From contig NZ_ALAP01000090.1 of assembly GCF_000280905.1 (NCBI RefSeq), forward strand, positions 1-64,000: a DNA stretch of 64,000 bases, written 5' to 3'. The notes beneath the pieces were generated by a model, which had not been told where the DNA came from, ran no database searches, and was given only the letters and a program-made list of their open reading frames with translations. Each line of letters starts with the position of its first letter. The first letter of the stretch is position 1. Positions 16,890 through 25,183 of this stretch are shown in pieces. Position numbers and translations under genes: made by a program. The DNA is from Streptomyces sp. AA1529. Lineage in GTDB: Bacteria > Actinomycetota > Actinomycetes > Streptomycetales > Streptomycetaceae.

Positions 16890-17483
16890 TCAGACGGCTG
16901 CCCGGCCGGATCCCCCGGACAGGAAGTGGACCGCTCTCGCGTGCCGCAACCGGGTGCGGAGGAGGACCGGGAAGCGCGGTGCGGGCACCGTGAGCACGGG
17001 GCAGCGAGCGCGGGTGAGGACGCGGCGGGCCGTACCGCCGCGCCCGAACAGCCCCCAGCGCGCGCCGCGCACCCCGATGACCAAGCGGTCGTCCGAACCG
17101 TCGGCCGTCGCGCACAGGGCGCGCCAGGGCCGGTCGCGCACCAGCCGCCGCTCGACGTCGGCCACCCCCGGAGGGTCGCCGCCGAACGCCTCGTCGAAGG
17201 CGCGGTCCAGCCGCGCGCGGGCCTCCCGGCGCCAGTTCTCGGCCCAGATCCGATCCGGCCGCAGCACGTACCCGGTCTCGCCGCGCGGCGGCTCCCAGGC
17301 CAGTACCGCCAGCAGCGGGCGGCCGGTGCAGGCCGCCTCCCGCGCGGCGGCACGCAGCGCCGCCAGACTCGCGAGCGAACCGCTCACCCCGACGACCAGC
17401 CGGCCCGGTCCGGCCGCGCCACCGCCGCCCCTCCCCGCCGTCGCTCCGCTCCGTCCGGCGGCGCCGGATCCGCCACTCATCAC
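16890..17483 (-). CDS. Universal stress protein (UspA family)
   Basis: 197 residues with a Gly/Ala-rich N-terminal extension of about 28 residues before the single Usp domain. The first strand is RLVVGVSGSLASLAALRAAA, and the last part holds RLVIGVRGARWGLFGRGGTA followed by CPVLTVPAP. The late glycine-rich segment corresponds to the ATP-binding G-x2-G-x9-G(S/T) region, somewhat altered in spacing. Such proteins respond to hypoxia, starvation or redox stress. An inverted repeat at 17560-17590 lies in its upstream region. Confidence 0.85.
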   Translation of the reverse strand: MMSGGSGAAGRSGATAGRGGGGAAGPGRLVVGVSGSLASLAALRAAAREAACTGRPLLAVLAWEPPRGETGYVLRPDRIWAENWRREARARLDRAFDEAFGGDPPGVADVERRLVRDRPWRALCATADGSDDRLVIGVRGARWGLFGRGGTARRVLTRARCPVLTVPAPRFPVLLRTRLRHARAVHFLSGGSGRAAV

Positions 17484-17559
17484 TCACCCCTCCTGCGTGT
17501 CGCCCCGTCCGATCTCTTCGCCGTCGCAGCACGTCCAACAGTCACTGCACAGCGGAGTC

Positions 17560-17590
17560 TGGCCCTGATTGGACTGATACGACAGGGCCA
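17560..17590. promoter_or_regulatory. Inverted repeat upstream of the universal stress gene
   Basis: Perfect 8-bp arms TGGCCCTG and CAGGGCCA separated by 15 bases, about 80 bp upstream of the universal stress protein start. It may be a regulator binding site; resemblance to DevR/OsdR-type boxes of actinobacterial stress genes is only loose. The rest of 17484-17768 has no gene. Confidence 0.35.
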
Positions 17591-17768
17591 ATACGGTGAA
17601 ACTGGACTGCGGACGCCGTGCACGGTGGCGCCGGGGCGGGTGCGTGCGCGCCGCCGGTGCACCCGCCGCGCCGGTCCACCCGCCGCGCCGTCCCGCCGTC
17701 CCGCCGTCCGGGGACGGGCGCGGGACGGACGCCCCCGGCACCCCGCGAGGCACTCGGCGGGCGGCCCG

Positions 17769-18518
17769 TCAGGCCGTGTGCCCGGCCGGCTCCTCCGGGG
17801 GCGGCTGCGGACGGGCGCCTGCCCGGCCGCCCGCCGCGGCGTCCGGCCGCCGGGAGTCGGCGTCCCGTCGGAGCCGCCCGGCGTCGCGCGCGAGCGCGTC
17901 GACGCACTCCGCGAGTTCGGGGTGCCGTCCGGCCAGGTGCGGACGGCTGTCCAGCAGCGGGCCGAGCAGCCGCGCCGCGTCGCCGTCGGCGAGCGCCCCG
18001 GCGAGCAGGGTGCGGGATGCGGCGGGGAGGTCGGGCAGCGCGGTGATCCGGCCGGCGAGCCGGCGCAGGTCGACGGCGCGGTCCCGGGCCCAGGACGCCA
18101 CCGTGCGGTCGGCCGCCCGGCGTTCGCGGGTGGCGCGCACCCGCTGTTCGCCGGTGGCGCCGGGGACCCCGGGACGGCCCCGCAGATAGCGGCGTTCGGC
18201 CGCCTGCCTGCTGGCGACGCCGAGCGACGCGGCCAACTCGGCCCAGCTCGCCCCTGCCGTACGGGCGGTCTCGATCAGCGCGGTCTCCCATCCGGCCAGC
18301 TGGTCGCGCACCTGTCGGAGCGTCAGCAGCGCGGCCAGCGCCTGCCGGCAGTCGGCCGGCGGGAGCCCGGGTTCCGGACCGGGGGGCGTGCGGTGGCCGG
18401 CGGCGGCCGTCTGCGCGCTGCGCACCGCGTCCTGGATCCGGTGCAGCGCCGTCGCGGCGGCGGGGAAGGAGACGGGTGCGGGAGCGCTCCCGGCGTTCGG
18501 CACCGGCTGTGTCGGCAT
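17769..18518 (-). CDS. rheA: RheA-like repressor of hsp18
   Basis: 249 residues from ATG 18518. The middle of the protein contains WETALIETARTAGASWAELA followed by ASLGVASRQAAERRYLRGRP, a helix-turn-helix that ends in an RxxRG motif. The rest is Arg/Ala/Leu-rich helical sequence with a disordered Pro/Gly tail. Proteins with this sequence are annotated as HSP18 transcriptional regulators, and in S. albus RheA is encoded divergently from hsp18 and works as a thermosensing repressor. The same divergent arrangement is seen here, with a RheA-type operator at 18589-18607. A start further upstream (18587) is possible but would run into the operator. Confidence 0.75.
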   Translation of the reverse strand: MPTQPVPNAGSAPAPVSFPAAATALHRIQDAVRSAQTAAAGHRTPPGPEPGLPPADCRQALAALLTLRQVRDQLAGWETALIETARTAGASWAELAASLGVASRQAAERRYLRGRPGVPGATGEQRVRATRERRAADRTVASWARDRAVDLRRLAGRITALPDLPAASRTLLAGALADGDAARLLGPLLDSRPHLAGRHPELAECVDALARDAGRLRRDADSRRPDAAAGGRAGARPQPPPEEPAGHTA

Positions 18519-18588
18519 CGGCTGTTCTTCAGGTGTGGGCACGGGGATCCTCCCCCTCGCACGTCGTCCACAGGGCGACAACCGCACT

Positions 18589-18607
18589 TGTCATCATTCT
18601 GACGACA
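18589..18607. promoter_or_regulatory. RheA-type operator
   Basis: TGTCATC-N5-GACGACA, differing at one base from the TGTCATC-N5-GATGACA inverted repeat known for hsp18 control in Streptomyces. It lies between rheA and the eroded hsp18 reading frame, inside a longer imperfect inverted repeat, 18587-18616. Confidence 0.7.
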
Positions 18608-18685
18608 TGATACAAGGAGAACGAGGTGCAGCGCATAGGCGGAACACGGAGAAACTGCCCAGGCTCATCGGAGGTGTTCGTAACA

Positions 18686-19117
18686 GTGATGCGCACCGAT
18701 CCGTGCCCCGAGCCCGACCGCCGCACGCCGCAGTTCCCGGGCGCGAGCGGCAATCGGCCCCGGTCGGCCGCGAGTCCGGCGGACGCCCGCCGGTGCGGTG
18801 CCGCGCGTCGCCGAGCAGGCCACGTACCCGCGCTCCACCCTCCGGGGGACGCCCCGGACGCGTTCGCCACCGAAGCCGGACGCAGCACCCACGCCGGCCC
18901 GGCGGAACCCCGCCGCGCGGCCGCCGACACCCTGCGCGCCCAGCGCAGCGGGCGGCCACCGGACTTCCCCGGGACCTGGCCGGCCACCACCCGAGGCGTC
19001 CAGGCCGCTCCCGCGGCGGACGCACCTGGCCTCCGGCGGCTCGCACCCGCCGAGGCCGTCCACAGCACCACCGGCGACGAAGCCGGACGCACGCGGATCA
19101 GCTACCGAGTCCACTGA
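18686..19117 (+). pseudogene. hsp18: Eroded hsp18 (small heat-shock protein, Hsp20/alpha-crystallin family)
   Basis: The frame reads 143 residues without a stop, the usual length for Hsp18, and is preceded by GGAGGTG with a 9-base spacer before GTG-ATG. It begins VMRTDP, the normal Hsp18 start (MRTDPFRELDR in relatives). The later order of segments can still be matched: PGDAPDAFATEAGRS to the PGVxPDAIxxxVER region, RSGRPPDF to SERPxGVF, and GVQAAPAADAPGLRRLAPAE to the VQAxYxxGVLTLRIPxAE region. The family's DLPG and GVLTL signatures are destroyed, so a working alpha-crystallin domain is not expected. Decay has been by substitution with no net frameshift, while regulatory sequences remain. Alternatively it is a very diverged or recoded protein. 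Confidence 0.55.
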
Positions 19118-19297
19118 GTTCTCGCGGCGGCGCGGTGCCGAGCACGGCGGGCGGCCCGCGGGAGGGGAAGAGCGCTTCCCCTCCCGCGGCCGGTCCGCTC
19201 GTCCGGCGTACGAGAAGCCCGTCGGCCCGCTCCCCGGAAATGTGACCGGGGCCGGGCCCGGGATGCGCGCCGCCTCAACACAACCGGAGACCGAGAC

Positions 19298-19777
19298 GTG
19301 TCACTGACGCAGATCAAGCCCCAGGACGCCCCCGTCACAGCGGCCATGACGTACCACCGGCTCGTCGAGCGGGTGCGCTACGACGGCGCCTACCCCACCC
19401 GCGAACGGGCCGACGCGGTGCTCCACGCCGTCCTCACCTCGCTCGGCCGGCGGCTGCCCGAGGAGGAGCGCACCGAACTCGCCGGCGTGCTCCCGGAGGA
19501 GGCCGCGCGCTTCCTGACCGCTACGGCCCACGAGCCCGAGCGGTTCACCGGCTGGGAGTTCGTCGCCGACCTCGCCTCCCGTACCGGCGGCACCCCGGCC
19601 ACCGCACGCTGGGACACCGGCACGGTGCTCGAACTGGTGGCCAAGCTCGCCGGTGAGGACCTGATCGCCCGGATCCTGGACCGGCTCCCCGCCGGGTACG
19701 CGCTGCTCTTCGGCCGGGCCGAACTCACCCGCCCCGCCGCCCCCGCGCAGCCCGCTCCCGCACCGCGCGCGGCCTGA
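19298..19777 (+). CDS. DUF2267 domain protein
   Basis: 159 residues. The family pattern is seen in YHRLVERVRYDGAYPTRERA, AVLTSLGRRLPEEER, LAGVLPEEAARFL and ELVAKLAGEDLIARILDRLP. DUF2267 proteins are small helical proteins resembling photosystem or DnaA-type helical bundles, of unknown function, and often lie near stress or acetate genes. The GTG at 19298 follows GGAGA; an alternative ATG lies at 19346 where conservation starts. The C-terminal tail is Ala/Pro-rich. It converges with the RiPP cluster. Confidence 0.85.
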   Translation: MSLTQIKPQDAPVTAAMTYHRLVERVRYDGAYPTRERADAVLHAVLTSLGRRLPEEERTELAGVLPEEAARFLTATAHEPERFTGWEFVADLASRTGGTPATARWDTGTVLELVAKLAGEDLIARILDRLPAGYALLFGRAELTRPAAPAQPAPAPRAA

Positions 19778-19907
19778 CCGCCGTCACCGGGACGGAGAAC
19801 GACGGGCCCGCGCCGGGACGGACCCGCCCGCATCCGACGGCAGGCCGGGGCAGGTCCCGGGGCGGGCGCCGCAACGCACCCGCCCCGCCCCGCACCCGAC
19901 CTCGGTA

Positions 19908-19957
19908 CCGGCGTCCGCGGTGAGTGCCGGCGCCGGCGTCCGCGGTGAGCGCCGGCG
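19908..19957. repeat. Tandem duplication of 25 bp
   Basis: Two 25-bp units (19908-19932 and 19933-19957) differ at one base and end exactly at the stop codon of the LanB C-terminal type gene. The GCCGGCGCCGGC junction can form a hairpin and may serve as the cluster terminator. Confidence 0.7.
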
Positions 19958-20878
19958 TCAGCGTCCGGGCGTCAGCACGCGGGCGGCCAGCACCAGTGCC
20001 GCCTCCTCGGCGGGCGGGAAGCCGAGCCGGTTGTACGTCATATGGACGTGGTGCAACAGCAGTTCGGCACGGGTGACGGGGACGCGGGACGCCGCGCAGC
20101 GGTCCAGCGCCGCGGACACCAGCGCCGCGTGTGCCGCGCACCGGCGGCGGACGGCCTCGCCGGGCCGGGGCGCGTCCCCCACCTGCGAGGCCAGGGCACG
20201 CAGCCGCTGGCGGGTCTCGTCCGCCGGGAGCACCAGCCGCAGCCGGGCCAGCCAGCGGCGCCGGTGCGCGGTCCAGAACGCGTCCCGTTCCTCCGGCGCC
20301 AGACAGCCGGCCACCAGCGTGCCGGTGAGTTCGACGGCGGCGGCGGCCCGCTCGAAGGCGGCCGGCAGCGCGACCAGTTCCGTCTCGGCGAGCAGCGCGC
20401 AGCAGTCGGTGAAGACTTCCTCGGCCGCGGCGATACCCGCCGTTCCGCCGTACTTGGCACGTTCGGGCGCGTAGGGGGCGGGGCTCGCGCCGACGGGCTG
20501 GTGCCGGGGCGCCATGGTGGGTTCGGCGGGCAGCAGTCCGCCGCCCTCCGGGTGCTCCGGTTCCGGCAGCGCGGCCAGCAGCGCCCGCACTTCGGGGGTG
20601 CGGCTGTGCAGTGTGTCGGCCTGCTCGGGCGTGCAGCGGATGCGCAGCCGCAGGTGGTGGCCGGTCGCGTCCCAGTAGCGCAGGAAGTGCCAGTCCGGCG
20701 CCCGCAGTTCGGCGGCACGGGCCGCCAGCCAGGGCAGCACCGTACGGACGGCGGCGTCCATCCGGGCGGGGCCTCCGGGATAGGCCCGCAGATACCACCA
20801 GTCCCAGGCGCCACCGGCGTCCGCGGCCTCGGCGTCCCCGTGTGCCGCCTCCCCCGGGCGGACAGCGGTGCTGGTCAT
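19958..20878 (-). CDS. LanB C-terminal-domain protein (thiopeptide-type bacteriocin biosynthesis, elimination)
   Basis: 306 residues forming one SpaB_C/PF14028-type domain. The opening WDWWYLRAYPGG and the WHFLRYWDATGHHLRLRIRC motif are the family hallmark (FIRYxDPxxHLRLRF). In split LanB systems this protein removes glutamate from glutamylated Ser/Thr to give dehydroalanine or dehydrobutyrine; paralogues instead make the thiopeptide pyridine ring. Only one such protein is seen in this cluster. The ATG overlaps the stop of the upstream LanB gene (ATGA), so the two subunits are co-translated. It is the last gene of the cluster. Confidence 0.88.
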   Translation of the reverse strand: MTSTAVRPGEAAHGDAEAADAGGAWDWWYLRAYPGGPARMDAAVRTVLPWLAARAAELRAPDWHFLRYWDATGHHLRLRIRCTPEQADTLHSRTPEVRALLAALPEPEHPEGGGLLPAEPTMAPRHQPVGASPAPYAPERAKYGGTAGIAAAEEVFTDCCALLAETELVALPAAFERAAAAVELTGTLVAGCLAPEERDAFWTAHRRRWLARLRLVLPADETRQRLRALASQVGDAPRPGEAVRRRCAAHAALVSAALDRCAASRVPVTRAELLLHHVHMTYNRLGFPPAEEAALVLAARVLTPGR

Positions 20879-23643
20879 CTCTCCTCCTCGCCGGTGCCGG
20901 CCCAGTGCAGCAGGGCCGCGTGCTCGGCCGCGCGCCGGTGCCCGTCCGCGTCGCGCAGCGGATGCTCGTCGTGTGCGGGCAGTGCCTCGACCAGCCGCAG
21001 ATGGCCGGTGCCCGGGGTGATCCAGTGCGCCAGGACCTCCAGCGAGACGGCCGAGTCCAGCCGGACCCACAGCGGCTTGCGGTCGTGGTCGGGGCCGAAC
21101 CCGCCGCCGTTCGCGGGCAGCAGATAGGCGAACACCTCGCGCGGCACCCCGTGCGCGCGGCGGAAGGCGTCCATCGTGGCGACCCCCGTCGCGTCGCATC
21201 CCGCGTCCGGGGACGGCAGCGGGAGCCGGTGCACCGGCACGGTCCAGGAGGCCCGCCGCGTCACCACCGTGCCCGCACCCTCCAGCGTCTGCCGGTCCTG
21301 TGCGCACACCTGCTCCGGATCGCGGGGCGGTTGGAAGGGCATCCGGTGGTCGGACAACGGCGATCCGTTGATCCACGGGTCGGACAGCACGGCCAGGAAG
21401 CGGGCGAACTTGGGGAACAGATGAGTGGGCACCAGACCGGTGTAGGCGGCCGCCAGCGGCAACCCGTCCGGTGCCAGCAGGGTGAGGGTGTCCTGCCGCG
21501 GATCGTGCACCAGGCGGGTGGCGGTCAGCGGAAGGGCGTCGGCGGCGCCGAGTTCCCCGGGCAGGGTGAGCGGGGGCAGCAGCCCGCAGGACTGGGCCTG
21601 CGCGGTGCTGCACTCGGTCCACAGCACCAGCTCGCGGTGGTGTGCGGCATGCGGCCAGCAGCGGCGCACATGGCCGCGGAGCGTCTCGGCGAAGTCACCG
21701 CCGAGCAGTTCCGTGAAGCGGGTGAGCAGACCGCCGGTACCGGGGTTGAACTGGTTGACGACCAGTCGCGGGCCGCCGTCCGCGGCGCCGCCGGAGCCGC
21801 CGCGGAGCTGCTGGAACAGCACGGCGGCGGTGGGCGGCGCGCTGCTCGGGCCGACCGGGAGCCAGGCCCGCTCCCCCGGGTCCTCGCGCGCGGCGAGGTC
21901 GAGCTGCACGGCCCGCTCCAGCTCCGGGTCGCGGTCGCTCTCGGCACCGCAGCGCATGGCGAAGCCGAGGACGTCGTCGCAGCTGCCGCCGCGGCCGTAG
22001 GCGGCCACGAAGCGGCGCACCAGGGTGTCGTAGAGGTGCGAGCGGAACAGCCGGGGGCGGATCGCGGCGCCCAGCCGGCGCAGGTCCTGCGCCGTCCGCT
22101 CGTCCGCCACGACCGGTGGCAGCCGGAGTCCGGTGGCCGCGTCCTCGTACCAGACCTCGGCCGGCTCGAACCGGTCCCAGCCCGCCGTGCGGGCCCACTC
22201 CCGGCCCAGCTCGCGCACCCGCGCCACGGCTCCGGCGCGCCGCCGGGGGGCCTCGGCACCCGGCCGGACGGGTTCGGCCAGCCGCTCCCGTTCGGCGGCC
22301 AGGGCCCGCAACCCGCGCACGACCGCGAGCCCGTCCGCCGCGCCCGCCCGGTCCATCGCGCCGGTCCCGTCCATCGCACCGGTTTCGTCCGCACCGGTTT
22401 CGTCCGCGGCACCGGTTTCGTCCGCCGCCTCCCCGTCGGCCGGCGCCTTCGCGGCGCCGGCCGACGGCGCGTCCGGCAGGTGCCGGGTGAGCGCCAGCAG
22501 GACGTCCAGCGCGTCCTCGCCACGCCGCCACGGGGGGACAGGCGCCAGGACGCCGCTGTCGAGCATCCGCAGGAAGCGCCGGAAGGGGTCCGGCCCGCCG
22601 AGGGTGCGCAGCGCGTCGCCGTGCGCCAGGGTGTCGTCGGCGTGCTCGGCTGCGGTGCCGCCGCCGAACGGCACGCCGTCACCGGGAACCGGCACGCCGT
22701 CACCGGGAACCGCCGCGTCCTCGCCACGGGTCGCCATGCCCTCGCCCGGAGTGCGGGCGCCCGCCAGCGCCCGGGCCCAGTCCGCCGCCGGACCCGCCTC
22801 GACCACCTGGTCCAGCCGCCAGGTGACCCCGCCGGTGGCCACGTACTCGGGGTGGAGCATCAGCAGCGCGGGATCGTCCGACGCCTCCGCGGCGGGGTCG
22901 GCCGGGCGGACGGGGGCCGGACGGTAGCGCAGCAGCTGCGCGGTGCGGGGCGAGCGGGCCAGCGCGTACAGGGCAGTGAGGACGACCGTGGCGGACACCT
23001 GCTGCACGGCGCGGCCGTCGTGGGCGCCGCCGGGGACGCCGACCGTCGTCAGCCGGGCGAAGGGGCTGGTCTTGGCGGCGGCACGGACGGTGTACGAGTA
23101 CAGCGTCCGCAGGGCACGCTGCCGCTTGCGGTTGCCGCGCGCGCTGCCGTAGCGCACCCAGTCCGGGGTGGCCAGCGCCAGGGAGTGCGCGAACGACGGC
23201 TCCTCCAGGGCGGCCGCCAGGGTGTCCTCGGCCGCGGCGCGGTCCCGGGCGACCTCCTTGTCCAGTTCCCCGGCCACCGCCTGTGCGGCGGCCGTCAGCT
23301 CCTGCCAGCGGCGCAGCGCGCCGCGTGCCTCCTCGTCCGCGTACTCGGCGATCCGCGCAGCCGTCGGCCCGTCCCAGCCCGGCGGGGCGGCGCGGTGTGC
23401 GGCGCGGCGTGCCGCCAGTACGGCGCGGCGCAGGTCGCGGGCGCCGTCGAGGAGGGGTACGAGGGTGTAGAGGACGTCTTCGACGCGGGGCCGCAGCGCC
23501 TCCAGTGCGCCGCTCAGCTCGGCGTGCCGGTCCAGGAGTTCGGCGGTTCGCTCGGACGGCAGCGGGCAGTACGCGGCGGGCAGTCCGGCGACGCGGGTGA
23601 GTTCGGGGCGGCCCGGCTCCGGCCGGGTCTCGGGCGTGGTCAC
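20875..23643 (-). CDS. Lantibiotic dehydratase N-terminal (glutamylation) protein, split LanB type
   Basis: 922 residues from GTG 23643. The LanB signature TVRAAAKTSPFARLTTVGV is near residue 190. Later conserved parts include GDFAETLRGHVRRCWPHAAHH, HDPRQDTLTLL and SDPWINGSPLSDHRMPF. The protein should transfer glutamate from Glu-tRNA to Ser/Thr side chains of the precursor core. It lacks the elimination domain, which is the next gene. Residues about 300-425 include low-complexity insertions with repeated PGDGVP and ADETGA units, making it longer than usual for this half. The start overlaps the stop of the M50 gene (GTGA). Confidence 0.9.
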   Translation of the reverse strand: MTTPETRPEPGRPELTRVAGLPAAYCPLPSERTAELLDRHAELSGALEALRPRVEDVLYTLVPLLDGARDLRRAVLAARRAAHRAAPPGWDGPTAARIAEYADEEARGALRRWQELTAAAQAVAGELDKEVARDRAAAEDTLAAALEEPSFAHSLALATPDWVRYGSARGNRKRQRALRTLYSYTVRAAAKTSPFARLTTVGVPGGAHDGRAVQQVSATVVLTALYALARSPRTAQLLRYRPAPVRPADPAAEASDDPALLMLHPEYVATGGVTWRLDQVVEAGPAADWARALAGARTPGEGMATRGEDAAVPGDGVPVPGDGVPFGGGTAAEHADDTLAHGDALRTLGGPDPFRRFLRMLDSGVLAPVPPWRRGEDALDVLLALTRHLPDAPSAGAAKAPADGEAADETGAADETGADETGAMDGTGAMDRAGAADGLAVVRGLRALAAERERLAEPVRPGAEAPRRRAGAVARVRELGREWARTAGWDRFEPAEVWYEDAATGLRLPPVVADERTAQDLRRLGAAIRPRLFRSHLYDTLVRRFVAAYGRGGSCDDVLGFAMRCGAESDRDPELERAVQLDLAAREDPGERAWLPVGPSSAPPTAAVLFQQLRGGSGGAADGGPRLVVNQFNPGTGGLLTRFTELLGGDFAETLRGHVRRCWPHAAHHRELVLWTECSTAQAQSCGLLPPLTLPGELGAADALPLTATRLVHDPRQDTLTLLAPDGLPLAAAYTGLVPTHLFPKFARFLAVLSDPWINGSPLSDHRMPFQPPRDPEQVCAQDRQTLEGAGTVVTRRASWTVPVHRLPLPSPDAGCDATGVATMDAFRRAHGVPREVFAYLLPANGGGFGPDHDRKPLWVRLDSAVSLEVLAHWITPGTGHLRLVEALPAHDEHPLRDADGHRRAAEHAALLHWAGTGEEER

Positions 23644-24749
23644 CGGCCCCACACCCCCTGGACGCTGCCCCAGGAGAAGACCGTGCCCAGCACCGCGACG
23701 TACGCCAGCACCAGCACGTACAGCGTGCACAGCGCGCCGTACGCCAGGTGCAGCCGGCGGGCCGCGGGCGTCATGGCCGCCAGGTGGGAGGGCAGCGGGC
23801 GGCGCAGCAGGGTGTGTTTGAGCAGGCCGAAGGCGCGGCCGCGGGCGTCGACGGTGCCCAGGCCTGCCTCCAGCGCGGCGTAGCCGTCGCTGGGCAGCAG
23901 GGGGTTGAGGTTGGTGAGGACGCTGAAGATCTGGAAGACCAGCATGGTGGCCGCCACGGACGCCGCCGTCCCGTCGGCCGTGACGGCCACCAGCGCGGTG
24001 AGCCCGGCGACCCAGCCGTCGTTGACGGGGCCGGCCAGTGCGAGCACGGCTCTGCTGGCGCGGGAGCGCAGCCGGTAGGCGTCGGTGCGGTCCACGTAGG
24101 CGAGCGGCATGAAGTAGAAGAGCAGCGCGAAGCCGAAGCCTCGCACGGGCACCTGCAGGATCTGCGCGACCATCGCGTGCGCGCACTCGTGGAGCACGAT
24201 CTGGCAGAGGAAGAGCACCAGCGCGAGGAGCGTCGTCCAGTGCGCCGGGCGCGGGTCGGGGGACGGTCCGGCGAACAGCGCCCAGCAGGCGAGTACGGTG
24301 CCCAGCACCCCGCCGGCCAGGTGCACGCCCGCCGTGACACGGCCGGGCACGTGGCGCAGCGGCGCCGCGAGCGGCTCCAGCAGCCGGGGCAGCAGCGTGC
24401 GGCTGACCACGAAGCGCGGCATCATCTGGTTGCGCTTGCCGCGCCGCCCGGTGTCGCGGGCCCGCTGCGGGGTGGGGGCGCCGTCCAGCAGGCCGCTGTC
24501 GTAGAGGTTCCGGACGAAGCGGTCCAGTTCGGTGCGGGCCGCCTCGGGGGTCCTGGTGCCGTGGGCCGCCATCATGGTGGCGATGTCCTCCAGCGACCGC
24601 GAGCCGTCGAGGCGCTGGACGAGACCGGCGGCCGAGCGGCTGAGCCGGTGGTAGATGCCGGAGGACGCGTCGTACAGCAGCGGGTGGTCGTCCATCCCGC
24701 GGATGACTTCCAGGCCCTCGCGGAGCTTCGGTCGGGTGAGGGTCTCCAT
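23640..24749 (-). CDS. M50-family zinc metallopeptidase with N-terminal PqqD-like domain
   Basis: 369 residues starting METLTRPKL, preceded by AGGGAG. Residues about 15-95 (LLYDASSGIYHRLSRSAAGL, DGSRSLEDIATMMAA) resemble the PqqD-like leader-recognition fold of RiPP systems. The remainder is a membrane peptidase with VLHECAHAMVAQIL (HExxH zinc site) and NLNPLLPSDGYAALE, the second zinc-ligand motif of site-2-protease-like proteins. Six or so membrane helices are predicted. It probably processes or handles the precursor peptides at the membrane. It lies directly after the four precursor genes and is coupled to LanB, so a role in leader removal is plausible but inferred. Confidence 0.85.
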   Translation of the reverse strand: METLTRPKLREGLEVIRGMDDHPLLYDASSGIYHRLSRSAAGLVQRLDGSRSLEDIATMMAAHGTRTPEAARTELDRFVRNLYDSGLLDGAPTPQRARDTGRRGKRNQMMPRFVVSRTLLPRLLEPLAAPLRHVPGRVTAGVHLAGGVLGTVLACWALFAGPSPDPRPAHWTTLLALVLFLCQIVLHECAHAMVAQILQVPVRGFGFALLFYFMPLAYVDRTDAYRLRSRASRAVLALAGPVNDGWVAGLTALVAVTADGTAASVAATMLVFQIFSVLTNLNPLLPSDGYAALEAGLGTVDARGRAFGLLKHTLLRRPLPSHLAAMTPAARRLHLAYGALCTLYVLVLAYVAVLGTVFSWGSVQGVWGR

Positions 24750-24800
24750 GCACAACTCCCTGGTGGCGGTTCGGCGCGCGGGCCGCGTCGTAGCCTGAGC

Positions 24801-24862
24801 GTGCTCGCGGGTCGCGTCCGCGAGCACCCGGTTCCGGGGCGCTTCGCCCGCTCCGGAACCGG
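24801..24862 (-). terminator. Two consecutive hairpins between precursor and processing genes
   Basis: GTGCTCGCGG and CCGCGAGCAC (24801-24810, 24818-24827), then CCGGTTCCGG and CCGGAACCGG (24828-24837, 24853-24862), each with perfect 10-bp arms. They sit in the 184-bp gap between the last precursor and the M50 gene and may terminate or stabilise transcripts so that precursors outnumber enzymes. Confidence 0.6.
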
Positions 24863-24933
24863 GGTCTCACCTCACGGCGCGGTCCGGTGTTCGCGTGTCA
24901 CCAGGCCGCTGGGCAAGCGGTGGAAACCGCCGC

Positions 24934-25110
24934 TCAGTTGCCGTTGGAGGAGAAGCAGCCCGCCGTGCCCAGGCAGGCGGCGGGGCAGCTGCCGCAGCCC
25001 GCGGTGGCGGCGCAGCCGAAGGTGGTGAAGGGGCTGTCCGACTCGGGCAGCGCCTCCATTTCGAGGTCCTCGGCCCACAGTTCGAGTTCGACGCTGTTGG
25101 TGTTGTCCAT
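24934..25110 (-). CDS. RiPP precursor peptide 1 (Cys-rich type)
   Basis: 58 residues from ATG 25110, preceded by AAGGAGGTGA with ideal spacing. The acidic N-terminal part (VELELWAEDLEMEALPES) is a leader of the same design as the three other precursors. The C-terminal half is rich in Cys, Ser, Thr, Gly and Ala, with cysteines at 33, 39, 42, 46 and 52 and the shared SCP motif at 41-43. Such residues are the substrates for YcaO azoline formation and LanB dehydration. The C terminus is SSNGN. It is the last of the four precursor genes before the hairpins and the M50 gene. Confidence 0.85.
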   Translation of the reverse strand: MDNTNSVELELWAEDLEMEALPESDSPFTTFGCAATAGCGSCPAACLGTAGCFSSNGN

Positions 25111-25183
25111 GGGTGTCACCTCCTTCCGTCGGGTTCGGTGCCGTGCAGGTGGCCGGTGGTGCCCGGGGTGCCGTCCGTGCCGG

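Noticed and set aside
18665..19114. Minus-strand 149-residue frame opposite the eroded hsp18
   Set aside because: No ribosome binding site and Gly/Arg-rich shadow composition; the plus frame has a good site and recognisable Hsp18 order.
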